The notes beneath the pieces were generated by a model. It saw only the letters and a list, made by a program, of their open reading frames with translations, was not told the DNA's origin and ran no database searches. DNA of 62,739 nucleotides from Chryseobacterium taiwanense (GTDB lineage: Bacteria > Bacteroidota > Bacteroidia > Flavobacteriales > Weeksellaceae), in assembly GCF_000813825.1 (NCBI RefSeq), contig NZ_JWTA01000012.1, positions 1-62,739 of the forward strand, in the 5' to 3' direction. Shown here one piece after another: positions 36,594-45,070 of the stretch. A program made the position numbers and the translations under genes. The first letter of the stretch is position 1. Each line of letters begins with the position of its first letter.

Positions 36594-36601
36594 CAAAGAT
36601 A
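36594..36601 (-). promoter_or_regulatory. Candidate -7 box of the Gcr-like gene (near leaderless)
   Basis: Minus strand TATCTTTG matches TAnnTTTG and ends only 5 bases before the ATG at 36588, predicting a leaderless or nearly leaderless message. Confidence 0.5.
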
Positions 36602-36664
36602 CTAAACTTGTTTCAACTTCTTAAAAACTATAAGAGATACCTTTCCTTTATATTTTAACAGGTC

Positions 36665-37309
36665 TTACTTCAGACTTACATTTCTCATCTGTCTCATAAT
36701 CCAGTTGTGTTTCTTTCTCAAATATGCGGAAGGATTTTTAGGATCATATTTTTTCGGATTTGGAAGAACAGCCGCAATCCAAGCCGCTTCAGAAGTTGTA
36801 AGATCTTTTGATGATTTTCCAAAATAATATTTTGAAGCAGCTTCTATCCCGAATACTCCTTGTCCCATTTCGATAGAATTCAGATATCTTGCTAAAATAA
36901 CATCTTTACCCCAAGCTTTTTCAATAATAAAAGTATAAATAGCTTCCAGTCCTTTTCGAAACCAACTTCTACCCTGCCAAAGGAAAATATTTTTTGCGGT
37001 TTGCTGTGAAATTGTGCTTCCTCCTCTTATTTTTTTCCCTTTTTCATTATGCTCCATTGCTTTTTCGATAGCAGAATAATCAAAACCATCGTGCATAAAA
37101 AATTTCTGATCTTCAGAGGCAATAACAGCTTTTTTTACCCTGTCTCCCATTTCATCATAAGAAATATAATCTCTTTGAAGTTTTCCATATTCGAAAAGAC
37201 CTCCGATCTGTGTAATGGTAATAGGCGGATTAAAAAATCGTCCCCAAACGATAAATAAAACGTTCAGAATAAGAATGATAAAAATAATCTGTTTAATTTT
37301 TTTCCACAT
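36665..37309 (-). CDS. mtgA: Monofunctional peptidoglycan glycosyltransferase MtgA
   Basis: A 214-residue GT51 enzyme that polymerises lipid II into glycan strands at the inner membrane. One N-terminal anchor (about 6-24) is followed by the GT51 domain: AVIASEDQKFFMHDGFD with catalytic Glu66, GGSTISQQTAKNIFLWQGR, KELEAIYTF-type RKGLEAIYTFIIE, and ILARYLNSIEMGQGVFGIEAA. No transpeptidase domain follows, which is the MtgA architecture. It has its own -7 box. Confidence 0.93.
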   Translation of the reverse strand: MWKKIKQIIFIILILNVLFIVWGRFFNPPITITQIGGLFEYGKLQRDYISYDEMGDRVKKAVIASEDQKFFMHDGFDYSAIEKAMEHNEKGKKIRGGSTISQQTAKNIFLWQGRSWFRKGLEAIYTFIIEKAWGKDVILARYLNSIEMGQGVFGIEAASKYYFGKSSKDLTTSEAAWIAAVLPNPKKYDPKNPSAYLRKKHNWIMRQMRNVSLK

Positions 37310-37328
37310 AAGTTCTAAAAAAGAAAGA

Positions 37329-37336
37329 CAAAAGTA
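37329..37336 (-). promoter_or_regulatory. Candidate -7 box of mtgA
   Basis: Minus strand TACTTTTG matches TAnnTTTG, 20 bases upstream of the mtgA ATG. Confidence 0.5.
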
Positions 37337-37351
37337 AATAAATCTGTTGAG

Positions 37352-38398
37352 TTATTGTAACTCTTTCATGTAAGTAAGTTGATAATCGGGTAATAATTCA
37401 GGATGAAAAATTTTAATATAATCTTTCAGTACCCAATCTGCTCTTACGATACCGCTTTCGAAGAAATCATTGGCTTTTTCTTTTTCTCGACCTGCAATTC
37501 CATAAACATAGCCTTTATTAAAAACATCCAGTTTGCTGTAAAAAGGATTCATATTCAGCATCTCTTTCTTAGAAGTATGGCTTCCCGCGTTTACCCAGTA
37601 TTTAACTCCTTTAGCTGTTGAAAATACTTGCTCAAAGCTCATCGTTACCGCTTTTTCTTCATTGTTATCTTTAAGAATATACTGAGCATTTGCATCTGAA
37701 ATATAATTAGCCACAGAGGTTTTCCCTCCCGGAAGATACCAAACATCACCATACATTTCATTAGCCAACACCAAAGGCTTTTCTGTTGATTTTAAAGCCA
37801 ATTGTTTAAGCTCATTATAATTTTTCTCTATTTCCGCATATTCAGCTTCAGCTTTTTGATCCATTCCCAACAGTTTTCCGAAAAGCTTTATGTATGCTGT
37901 TTTCTCCAACGGTTTTTGCTCCATATATTCATCCAAAAATATGACCTGAATCCCATTGTTCTTTAGCAATTCATAAGTATTATCAAAACTGGCAACATGA
38001 TTGGTAAAGATTACATCAGGTTGTAAGGAAATAATTTTTTCCACATCATATTTCTGCTCATTCCCTACATTTTGAATACTCCCTTCTTTGATTTTTCTTT
38101 GAATTTTTTCAGAAAAAATATATTCCGGACTTGAAACTCCTACAATTATATATTCAGCTCCCAATTCAGAAATATATCCTGCCATACTTGCATTTAGCAA
38201 TACCACTTTCTTAAAGGGAATCTGACTTTTCTTAAAATCATAGGTAAACTTGCCTGATTTTAGCTTTAAAACATCTCCATCTTCATTATACTGTACATAT
38301 TTTGAAATAGAAATCCATTGAGAGGATGAAATTTTTGGGTCTCTTTTACAAGAGATTAGCGTACAAATCGCAAATATTAGAAAAATTCTCAGTTTCAT
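37352..38398 (-). CDS. Iron-siderophore/cobalamin-type ABC substrate-binding lipoprotein
   Basis: A 348-residue lipoprotein (lipobox Cys17, TLISCKR) of the periplasmic-binding-protein type that binds metal chelates (BtuF/FecB-like fold). Blocks are VVLLNASMAGYISELGAEYIIVGVS, VGNEQKYDVEKIISLQPDVIFTN, and the C-terminal ANDFFESGIVRADWVLKDYIKIFHPE. No permease or ATPase gene lies beside it, so partners must be elsewhere. The ligand (ferric siderophore, haem or B12) cannot be told from the sequence. Confidence 0.82.
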   Translation of the reverse strand: MKLRIFLIFAICTLISCKRDPKISSSQWISISKYVQYNEDGDVLKLKSGKFTYDFKKSQIPFKKVVLLNASMAGYISELGAEYIIVGVSSPEYIFSEKIQRKIKEGSIQNVGNEQKYDVEKIISLQPDVIFTNHVASFDNTYELLKNNGIQVIFLDEYMEQKPLEKTAYIKLFGKLLGMDQKAEAEYAEIEKNYNELKQLALKSTEKPLVLANEMYGDVWYLPGGKTSVANYISDANAQYILKDNNEEKAVTMSFEQVFSTAKGVKYWVNAGSHTSKKEMLNMNPFYSKLDVFNKGYVYGIAGREKEKANDFFESGIVRADWVLKDYIKIFHPELLPDYQLTYMKELQ

Positions 38399-38422
38399 CT
38401 TTCAAAGAAAAGAAAAAAGCGC

Positions 38423-38430
38423 TATATTTG
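38423..38430 (+). promoter_or_regulatory. Candidate -7 box of tRNA-Arg
   Basis: TATATTTG fits TAnnTTTG and lies 28 bases upstream of the mature tRNA 5' end. Confidence 0.55.
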
Positions 38431-38457
38431 CAAACCTTTAAACAACAAGGTAACAAC

Positions 38458-38531
38458 GGGCTCGTGGCGCAACTGAATAGCGCATCTGATTACGGCTCAG
38501 AAGGTTACAGGTTTGAATCCTGTCGAGCTCA
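38458..38531 (+). tRNA. tRNA-Arg (anticodon ACG)
   Basis: A full cloverleaf of 74 bases. The acceptor arms GGGCTCG (38458-38464) and CGAGCTC (38524-38530) pair with one G-T, followed by discriminator A. The D stem is GCGC/GCGC, the anticodon arm TCTGA-TTACGGC-TCAGA gives ACG, and the T arm is ACAGG-TTTGAAT-CCTGT. CCA is not encoded. A -7 box lies upstream and a strong terminator starts 5 bases after it. Confidence 0.95.
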
Positions 38532-38535
38532 CAAG

Positions 38536-38576
38536 ACCGACATTTGAAGATTTCACTCTTCGATGTCGGTTTTTTT
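38536..38576 (+). terminator. Terminator after tRNA-Arg
   Basis: ACCGACAT (38536-38543) pairs with ATGTCGGT (38563-38570); an inner GAAGA/TCTTC pairing extends it, and seven T follow. Confidence 0.9.
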
Positions 38577-38826
38577 CATTTCCTAATCCGTTGTTATACT
38601 GGTAGATACATTGAGCAACAATATTCATTTTAGGTGTTTGAAAACTTTTTCCGTCAAATTCGACTTTTTGGGGAAATATCAAACACCCAATCATTCTTTT
38701 TGTTTGAAGATCTCCCTGCTGATAAAGGTTTACAAGGTTTTTCATCCCGTCAAGTGTATTTTCTATTTTTGTTTTGGTTACTATATACTTAAATGTACCA
38801 GTCTTATTTTTACACTGAAAAATCAA
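38577..38826 (-). pseudogene. C-terminal remnant of a serine site-specific recombinase at tRNA-Arg
   Basis: On the minus strand a reading frame without a proper start encodes about 80 residues with the pattern of the last part of large serine recombinases found on Bacteroidota mobile elements: LVNLYQQGDLQTKRMIG, then IFPQKVEFDGKSFQTPKMN, then a QYNNGLGNEKN tail. The catalytic and DNA-binding domains are missing, and the open frame runs on into the antisense of the tRNA, which is an artefact. This looks like the scar of an integrated element that once used the tRNA-Arg 3' end. The rest of the gap to 38901 shows nothing else. Confidence 0.55.
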
Positions 38827-38901
38827 TTATACTTCTCTATAAACGGATGATATGAAAAGTATTTTTAACATACGATTTAAAATAAAATGGAAAAGAATTT
38901 T

Positions 38902-39318
38902 CTAAAAACCTTTTAGCTTGTCTTGTGATATTTCTTCTTTAATTTTTAAAATTTTCTCAGTAGCTTCAGTTATTTTCTCACAAACATTCGCATCTTTCAC
39001 CAGATAATCGAAAGCACCATACTTTAATGCAGTCACCGCCATATCAATATTTTCTTGTGCGGATACCATAATTACGTAAATATTCGGATCATAACGTTTT
39101 ATTTTTTTCAAAACTTCAAACCCGTTCAGGTCTTCCATATTATGATCCAGAAAAATAATATCAGGCTTTTGATAAAGTTCGTCCAGGCATTCTTCTCCAT
39201 TGCTGAATGAGGTAATATCCTCGTAATGAAGATTTTTAAGATACTGCTCATAGACTGTAGCACAAAATTTATCATCGTCTACAATAAAGAATTTTAAATT
39301 TTGATTATTTATTTCCAT
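38902..39318 (-). CDS. Single-domain response regulator (CheY-like)
   Basis: A 138-residue receiver-only regulator from the ATG at 39318. A longer in-frame start at 39360 exists but adds a basic stretch foreign to receivers. The acidic pocket is VDDDKF near 13-16, the phospho-acceptor is Asp58 (IIFLDHNM), and conserved Ser and Lys follow in VIMVSAQ and YLVKDA. There is no output domain. It is the last gene of the FIST/hybrid-kinase operon and may be a phosphate sink or protein-interaction output. Its receiver is clearly related to that of the NtrC-type regulator upstream. Confidence 0.88.
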   Translation of the reverse strand: MEINNQNLKFFIVDDDKFCATVYEQYLKNLHYEDITSFSNGEECLDELYQKPDIIFLDHNMEDLNGFEVLKKIKRYDPNIYVIMVSAQENIDMAVTALKYGAFDYLVKDANVCEKITEATEKILKIKEEISQDKLKGF

Positions 39319-39393
39319 TTTTTTTATTTGAAAACTATATTTCCATTTACATGCCCTCATATAAACAACTGAAAATCAATATTTTTTTAAATT

Positions 39394-39438
39394 TAAATTT
39401 TCCAAAATATGGAATCTGTCTAAATTTTGGAAAATTTA
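39394..39438. repeat. 15-base inverted repeat between the hybrid kinase and receiver genes
   Basis: Arms TAAATTTTCCAAAAT (39394-39408) and its perfect complement (39424-39438) flank a 15-base loop. No T-run follows at normal distance, so it is either an mRNA hairpin setting the level of the downstream receiver or a dyad protein-binding site. Confidence 0.6.
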
Positions 39439-39440
39439 AT

Positions 39441-41693
39441 TTATTTAACTTTTTTCTGTAACTGTTCAATTACATGTGTAAGAGTAAATTTTATATCTTC
39501 AAACAATGGATAAAGTTCAGAAAAATGACTCTTTTGTTCTTTAGCATTAATTTCAAGCTCGGCTACTTTCTCGCGAATTGAATAAATTCCGAATCCTTCA
39601 ATGCTAGGTTTTATTTTATGTATCAATCTTGAAATTTCTGCATAGTCTTTCTCATCAAATGCCTTATCAACTAAAGGAATCGTTTCCCTGATCTGATTAA
39701 TAAATATAGACAGCATCTTTTGAATAAAATCTTCATCACCTCTACCTAGTGCTTCAATACTACTTAAGTTGTAAAGTTTTGGCGCCCCATCATGAACAGC
39801 TTCTATCGTGGAATTTTTAGTATACTTATAAATAATCTTTAACAGCTCTTCTTCATTAAAAGGCTTTGTTATATAATCATTCATCCCAACGGACATACAT
39901 TTATCTATTTCTGTCTTAAAGGCATTAGCTGTAAGCGCTATAATTGGAGTATCAAGCGCGAACTCAGTTCGAAGTATATTAGTTGTTTCAATACCATCTA
40001 ATTCAGGCATTTGTATATCCATTAAAATGATATCAAATTTTTCTTTTCGTAGAATATCGATCGCTATATTACCATTATCAGCCTTAGTAACTTTACATCC
40101 AAAATACACAAGAGAATTCTCAGCGACAAGTTGATTAATTTCATTGTCCTCTACCAGTAAAACATGTACTCCTTTTATTGAAGGAATATCATTCTCCTCT
40201 ATACTTTTTACAGAAGCTTTTTCTGTACTTTTTTCCAGAGTTAACCTTATTGTGGTTTTTGTCCCTACATTCTTCTCGCTTTCGATCTCTATTTTTCCTT
40301 TCATCAGAGTAACCAACTCTCTGGTGATTGCCATACCTAGGCCTGTACCACCATATTTTCGTGAAACAGATCCATCCTCCTGATTAAATTTCTTAAATAT
40401 ATTTTTTACATACTCTTCACTCATACCTATTCCTGTATCAGAAATAATAATAGAAATCGTCTGATAATTAGGAAAGTCTTGTAGTAAAGTACAATCTACT
40501 GCAATCTCACCATGGTCTGTAAACTTTAAAGAATTCCCAAGAATATTGTAGAGAATCTGTTCTATCTTTAAAGAGTCTCCTTTAAATTCCGGAGAAAGAC
40601 CATCAGCAAAATTTGTCCTTAGCGCTATCTTTTTCTCTCTTGCCTTAGATTCGAGAATCGTAAGCACATCATGTACACTCTTTTGTATTGAAAAAGAATG
40701 CATATCTAAAGACATTTCACCTGACTCAATTTTTGAAATATCCAGAATATTATTAATAATAGACAATAAGTGCTGTGAAGCATTATAACTGTTCTCAACA
40801 AATTGACTTTGAGTTGTACTTAGATCAAGTCTTTTGAGCTCTCTCAAAAAGCCAATGATCCCATTGAGAGGTGTTCTAATCTCATGACTCATGTTAGCCA
40901 GAAAGACTTCTTTTGCTTTTGAAGCCTCTATTGCTTTTGTCTTTTCTTTTTTTAAGTCTTCTTCTAATTTTTTCTGATCTGTAATATCGAGATGAATACC
41001 TATAGAACCTAAAAGATTCCCATGATCATCATAATTGGGTGCTCCGCTTATTGCCCACCATCTTATTTCTCCTCTTTTATTTTTTACAGGAAGCTGATAC
41101 ACGTTTGAAACTCCATTTTTTCTTAATTCGATTTGTTCTTGTACAAACTGATGATTATTGTCCCCATATACAAATAACTGGGAGGGATTTTTGCCAATTA
41201 ATTCATCCGGGTCATAACCGGATACATCACAAAAACTTTGATTGGCATAGCGGATTATTTCGTTATTGTCTACTTCCAACAATCCCAAATTCATATTGGC
41301 AATCATGTTTCGGTATTTTTCCTCTTGTCTTTTAATATTCTCTTCAGCTCTCTTACCTTCTTTAATCTGTTCTGCCAAATAAAGAGACAATTCTTTCAGA
41401 TCCTCGTTTTTTTTCTCTTCAATATTTGAATCAAGAAGTTTCAAAGAGTCGTAAAGATTAGAAATAGATTCATGCTTAACTACATTTTCCTTCTTCAAAT
41501 TATCATATAATTCTTTGTACTCTTCTTCATTCTGTCTGAAAGCGTGATCCATAAGCTCTTTATCGCGTTCAAAAGATCTATAGGACTCATTAACAGCATT
41601 AATAAAATTACTGAATTGAGGGTGACTTTTACAATCTTCTGTAAGATATTTATTGATCTGTCTTTTTAGCAAACTGTGAAATACTATTTCCAT
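39441..41693 (-). CDS. Cytoplasmic hybrid sensor histidine kinase (PAS-HisKA-HATPase-REC-Hpt)
   Basis: A 750-residue kinase with no transmembrane segment. An N-terminal coiled coil (about 35-125) leads to a PAS domain (about 125-245). HisKA follows with His270 in NMSHEIRTPLNG, then the ATPase with N box EQILYNILGNSLKF (378-391), G1 DTGIGM (419-424) and G2 GGTGLGM (448-454). A receiver follows with Asp559 (IILMDIQM), then a C-terminal Hpt with His692 (RLIHKIKP). Phosphate can thus move His270, Asp559, His692, then an external receiver. Likely acceptors are the receiver gene behind it or the NtrC-type regulator ahead. The FIST gene lies 2 bases upstream and could provide the signal. Confidence 0.93.
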   Translation of the reverse strand: MEIVFHSLLKRQINKYLTEDCKSHPQFSNFINAVNESYRSFERDKELMDHAFRQNEEEYKELYDNLKKENVVKHESISNLYDSLKLLDSNIEEKKNEDLKELSLYLAEQIKEGKRAEENIKRQEEKYRNMIANMNLGLLEVDNNEIIRYANQSFCDVSGYDPDELIGKNPSQLFVYGDNNHQFVQEQIELRKNGVSNVYQLPVKNKRGEIRWWAISGAPNYDDHGNLLGSIGIHLDITDQKKLEEDLKKEKTKAIEASKAKEVFLANMSHEIRTPLNGIIGFLRELKRLDLSTTQSQFVENSYNASQHLLSIINNILDISKIESGEMSLDMHSFSIQKSVHDVLTILESKAREKKIALRTNFADGLSPEFKGDSLKIEQILYNILGNSLKFTDHGEIAVDCTLLQDFPNYQTISIIISDTGIGMSEEYVKNIFKKFNQEDGSVSRKYGGTGLGMAITRELVTLMKGKIEIESEKNVGTKTTIRLTLEKSTEKASVKSIEENDIPSIKGVHVLLVEDNEINQLVAENSLVYFGCKVTKADNGNIAIDILRKEKFDIILMDIQMPELDGIETTNILRTEFALDTPIIALTANAFKTEIDKCMSVGMNDYITKPFNEEELLKIIYKYTKNSTIEAVHDGAPKLYNLSSIEALGRGDEDFIQKMLSIFINQIRETIPLVDKAFDEKDYAEISRLIHKIKPSIEGFGIYSIREKVAELEINAKEQKSHFSELYPLFEDIKFTLTHVIEQLQKKVK

Positions 41694-41695
41694 AT

Positions 41696-42832
41696 TTATT
41701 CAATTTCATTTACGGTGGTAATAGTTATGGTTTGATTGTGCAACACACAATCCTCAAATGACTTAAGTGGTGATATTTCTCCATAAGAATAAAAACCTGT
41801 CAATATTGTTTCACTTCCCAATACATCTCGAACGATTTCTATTTCCTCAGCAACCCGTTCTCCAAGAACAAGTTTTCTTCCAACACAGCTAACAATAATT
41901 CCTAAACTGGGTCTAGAACTTATTTCCAAACACTTTTCTGCGGCATCATTAGCAGCATCGATTAATCTGTCCATATTGGCTTTCATAAATCTTACTTTAC
42001 TTCCTTCCGGCAAATCTCCAGCAAAAATCATATTGCCTTCATCATTAATCGACAAAATAGTCCTCACGACATGATCCGAAGTTTCCGAAGTTTTTAAAGA
42101 AAGTGGAAAAAATAATGCAGAACTAGGCAGTTCTTCTGCATATTTCCCCAGATACTTTTTATACAGATCCAACGCATTTTTATTATCTATTTCATAAAGT
42201 ACATTATATTGAGATTTGGTCACCGTTCTTTCTAAACCGAAACTTTCCCATCCTCCGTAAGATGAGTGAGAAAGTTCTAACTTATCTCCATAAAATCCAA
42301 TTGCAACAATTTTATCTGATGAAGGAATTTGGTTAAGACCCACTACTGTTTTCTCGAACTTATCACTATCTCCAGCAAGACCGCCTGAGATTAGAACTTT
42401 GTCCGGTCGTGCATTATTAAGTCCTTCTACCAGCTGACTTCCATTAACCTTACTTCCATCTGATAAGACAAATACCCATTTAAGATGATCACCAGAAAGA
42501 TTTTCTATAAGCTTATTTCCTGCTTCAAAACTATTCTCAAAATCATTAATATCTATTTGCGTCGTTCTGATTTGCGATGATGAAAATTCAAGTATTGTTA
42601 CTGATACTGTATCATCAAAAACTTCATTGCTAAAAATTTCACCGGAAGACGATGAAAGAGCAATATCAGCCCTAGGAAATTTATTTTTAATTTCAGAAAA
42701 AAATGCAGGATCTTCTAATATATTTCGGGCACCATATCCTAATACCAAAACAGCATCCTGGTAATCTATACCTTTATCATTTCGTTCAGATTCCCATTTC
42801 CCATTTATGTAAAGTAACTTTGCAACTTTCAT
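41696..42832 (-). CDS. FIST sensory domain protein (FIST_N + FIST_C)
   Basis: A 378-residue soluble protein made of a FIST N-terminal domain (about 25-215) and FIST C-terminal domain (about 220-360). Typical elements are DAVLVLGYGARNILED, ALSSSSGEIFSNEVFDD, LISGGLAGDSDKFEKT, and in the C part SLGIIVSCVGRKLVLGERVAEEIE and FYSYGEISP. FIST domains are proposed intracellular sensors of small ligands and are often fused to kinases or GGDEF domains. Here the sensor is a separate gene, 2 bases from the hybrid kinase and 11 bases behind the NtrC-type regulator. No ligand can be named. Confidence 0.9.
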   Translation of the reverse strand: MKVAKLLYINGKWESERNDKGIDYQDAVLVLGYGARNILEDPAFFSEIKNKFPRADIALSSSSGEIFSNEVFDDTVSVTILEFSSSQIRTTQIDINDFENSFEAGNKLIENLSGDHLKWVFVLSDGSKVNGSQLVEGLNNARPDKVLISGGLAGDSDKFEKTVVGLNQIPSSDKIVAIGFYGDKLELSHSSYGGWESFGLERTVTKSQYNVLYEIDNKNALDLYKKYLGKYAEELPSSALFFPLSLKTSETSDHVVRTILSINDEGNMIFAGDLPEGSKVRFMKANMDRLIDAANDAAEKCLEISSRPSLGIIVSCVGRKLVLGERVAEEIEIVRDVLGSETILTGFYSYGEISPLKSFEDCVLHNQTITITTVNEIE

Positions 42833-42843
42833 GATAATTCTTT

Positions 42844-44187
42844 TTAATTTGTTTTTGATACACTATTGATTACATTATAAACTGTTGATTTTCCTATATC
42901 TAAAATCTTTGCCGTCTTAATTACATCATTATTATTTTTTTTTAGAAAATGAAGGATAATATCTGTTGTATATTGTTTCAATGTTTTGTGCCCGGTAAGA
43001 AATGCTTCAGAGTCCTTTTCAAGATTATAAAAACTGATATCATCACCTTCTATCTCATTTCCTTCCGCCATCACGCAAGCAAGATCTATAACAGATTTCA
43101 ACTCTCTTACATTTCCTGGAAAACTATATTTTAAAAGTTTCTTTTTAGCTTCGGATGATAAATTACGTGCCTTAATTTTATTCTCTCTCGAAAAAGAATC
43201 AATAAAATGTTTTGCCAAAATCAAAACATCCTGATCTCTGTCTCTAAGCGGAGGTAATTCTATTGGAAGACCTACAATCCTATAATACAGATCTTCTCGA
43301 AAATTTCCTTTCTGAACCTCAATTGCCAAATTTTTATGCGTTGCTATAATCAAACGAATATCAAGTTTAATTTTTTGAGTTCCCCCTACCCTGATAATCT
43401 CTCTTTCCTGTAATACACGAAGAAGCTTACTTTGGAGATTAAAATCCAATTCAGCAATTTCATCCAAAAAAATAGTTCCTCCGTTTGCTTGCTCAAATTT
43501 TCCGATTGATCGATCATTAGCTCCCGTAAAAGCTCCTTTTTCATGCCCAAAAAATTCGCTTTCCATGAGATCTTTAGGAACTGCTGCCATATTAACAGCA
43601 ACAAAAGGTTTATTTTTTCGACTAGAATTAAAATGAATTGCTCTGGCAACAACTTCTTTTCCAGTTCCTGTTTCTCCGGTAATAGAGACATTAATATCTG
43701 AGTTAAGAGCCTTACCAATCTTAGAAAATAAAGTTTTTAAGGATTCACTTTGTCCAATAATTGTTTTCTCGAAACTATATTTTTTCTCAAGCTCTTCCTT
43801 TAAGTCTTCAACTTCCTGCTTCAATGAAATATTTTCCTTGAGGCGAATAATAGCACTCCACAAAAGTTCTTTAGTATGGTCATTTTTAACAATATAGTCT
43901 TTTGCCCCCTGTTTAAGAAAATTAATTGCAACTGAAATATTCTCTTGACCACTAATAACAATTATGGGCAGATCGGGATACACATTTTTTATCTGTTTAA
44001 AAAGTTCATCTCCCTGTATATCAGGTAAACCAAAATCAATACAGATGAGATCCGGATTATGATACAACTCGGAAAGGCAATCTTTGGCAGTATTATATAA
44101 AAAAACATCATAATCAGGATTAAGCTGAAGATGATACTTAAGCATTTCTCCAAAAAAGGGATCATCATCTACTAAGAATATTTTCAT
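42844..44187 (-). CDS. NtrC-family sigma-54-dependent response regulator
   Basis: A 447-residue regulator with a receiver (1-125, acceptor Asp51 in CIDFGLPD), a central AAA+ domain (about 145-380) and a Fis-type DNA-binding end (about 400-445, LKKNNNDVIKTAKILDIGKS). The ATPase has Walker A GETGTGKE, the sigma-54 contact loop GAFTGA and Walker B-type GGTIFLDEI. It activates RpoN promoters when phosphorylated. It opens the operon with the FIST sensor, the hybrid kinase and a receiver. No good -24/-12 promoter was found nearby, so its targets may be distant. Confidence 0.93.
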   Translation of the reverse strand: MKIFLVDDDPFFGEMLKYHLQLNPDYDVFLYNTAKDCLSELYHNPDLICIDFGLPDIQGDELFKQIKNVYPDLPIIVISGQENISVAINFLKQGAKDYIVKNDHTKELLWSAIIRLKENISLKQEVEDLKEELEKKYSFEKTIIGQSESLKTLFSKIGKALNSDINVSITGETGTGKEVVARAIHFNSSRKNKPFVAVNMAAVPKDLMESEFFGHEKGAFTGANDRSIGKFEQANGGTIFLDEIAELDFNLQSKLLRVLQEREIIRVGGTQKIKLDIRLIIATHKNLAIEVQKGNFREDLYYRIVGLPIELPPLRDRDQDVLILAKHFIDSFSRENKIKARNLSSEAKKKLLKYSFPGNVRELKSVIDLACVMAEGNEIEGDDISFYNLEKDSEAFLTGHKTLKQYTTDIILHFLKKNNNDVIKTAKILDIGKSTVYNVINSVSKTN

Positions 44188-44490
44188 TATGGTATTAGTT
44201 GATATTACTAAAATAGTGTTTTTTATTTATTCATATATGAATTACTTTTGATTTATTTAATTATGTCTTCTATACAATAAATTCGTTTCTAGAAGGTGTT
44301 GAACTTCTCAATCTTTTGTAATTTATTTAAATAAACCAAATCATATAGTATTAAAAAACACCCATCTAACAAAATAATTTAAAACAACTGAAACTTATTC
44401 TTTCTGAAATTGGACATTCTTAATTGTTTGAATATTTTAATGATAATCGAATATAAAAATAATACCTCAAAAAATAAGAATCATTTCTAA

Positions 44491-44601
44491 GGTCATCTAC
44501 ATTACGTTTTTGGCTTAGACACTGAGCAGATTATTACAGCACTCGAACAATTTGATAATACGGATTATTTATCTCTTATCCATTCAAGACATGGCTTGTA
44601 A
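44491..44601 (+). pseudogene. Possible transposase (IS3-like) fragment
   Basis: A 35-codon open stretch (stop at 44599-44601) reads ITALEQFDNTDY and LSLIHSRHGL, which recalls the IS3-family DDE block (ALxxA...LIHHSDRGxQYC). A frame change after the stop gives CNGSYLLQFK, which could continue the same block. The match is short, so it is tentative. Confidence 0.3.
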
Positions 44602-44700
44602 TGGAAGTTATCTTCTACAATTTAAGCTCTAAGTATCATAATCTGAAGTATAAAAATTAGAAAATTTGTGAGAAAAATCTAAGATTGGAAATTAGATCTC

Positions 44701-44758
44701 TATCATATTCTTTGTAAAATCTTCGTGCAAAAGTAAAAGACAATCGAAGTTAAATGGG
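44701..44758. repeat. Dispersed ~50-base repeat, copy A
   Basis: TCTATYATATTCTTTGTAAA and following sequence are shared with copy B at 55198-55250, almost identical over the first 25 bases and diverging afterwards. Confidence 0.45.
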
Positions 44759-44933
44759 TACCAATAAGGTCAATCTACATTTTTTAATACTCAAAATTAT
44801 TTTCCTTATAGTTTAAAGTATATGAAAATTACTAGATAAAAATGAGCTTTCTAATTCTTTTTTTATTTGGCTCAAATGAAGCAAATCATCTATAAAAGTG
44901 TTTGAAGATACGCTCGTCTTGGTCACAAATACC

Positions 44934-44970
44934 AAAATGGCTCAATTTAATCCAGATTGAGCCATTTTTT
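44934..44970 (+). terminator. Terminator-like hairpin with no intact gene before it
   Basis: AAATGGCTCAAT (44935-44946) pairs with ATTGAGCCATTT (44956-44967), followed by further T residues. It may be the leftover end of a lost gene, or protect the AraC gene from read-through. Confidence 0.75.
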
Positions 44971-45050
44971 TGTTCCTGATTCTAGAATAACAGTCCTTTT
45001 AATATTTGAAAAATAATTATTGGCAATATTTTTCTTTACTACTTATATTC

Positions 45051-45058
45051 TATTTTTG
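45051..45058 (+). promoter_or_regulatory. Candidate -7 box of the AraC-type gene
   Basis: TATTTTTG fits TAnnTTTG and ends 12 bases before the ATG at 45071, giving a very short leader. Confidence 0.5.
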
Positions 45059-45070
45059 TAAAAAGATTAA

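Larger units (their letters stand above)
44188..45070. other. Gene-poor 880-base region with possible mobile-element debris
   Basis: No intact gene is visible. It contains a possible DDE-transposase fragment (44491-44601), a short repeat shared with 55200-55250, a hairpin with a T-run at 44934-44970, and the promoter box of the AraC gene at its right end. The rest is AT-rich with stops in all frames. Confidence 0.5.

Noticed and set aside
38458..38576. Continuation of the recombinase-like frame into the tRNA and its terminator
   Set aside because: The codons there are the antisense of tRNA-Arg (the familiar STGFKPVTF string) and of the hairpin. They are not protein-coding.
44511..44527. Sigma-54 promoter near the NtrC-type gene (TGGC ... 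GC)
   Set aside because: The spacing between the GG and GC elements is 12 bases instead of the required 10, and the sequence overlaps the possible transposase fragment.
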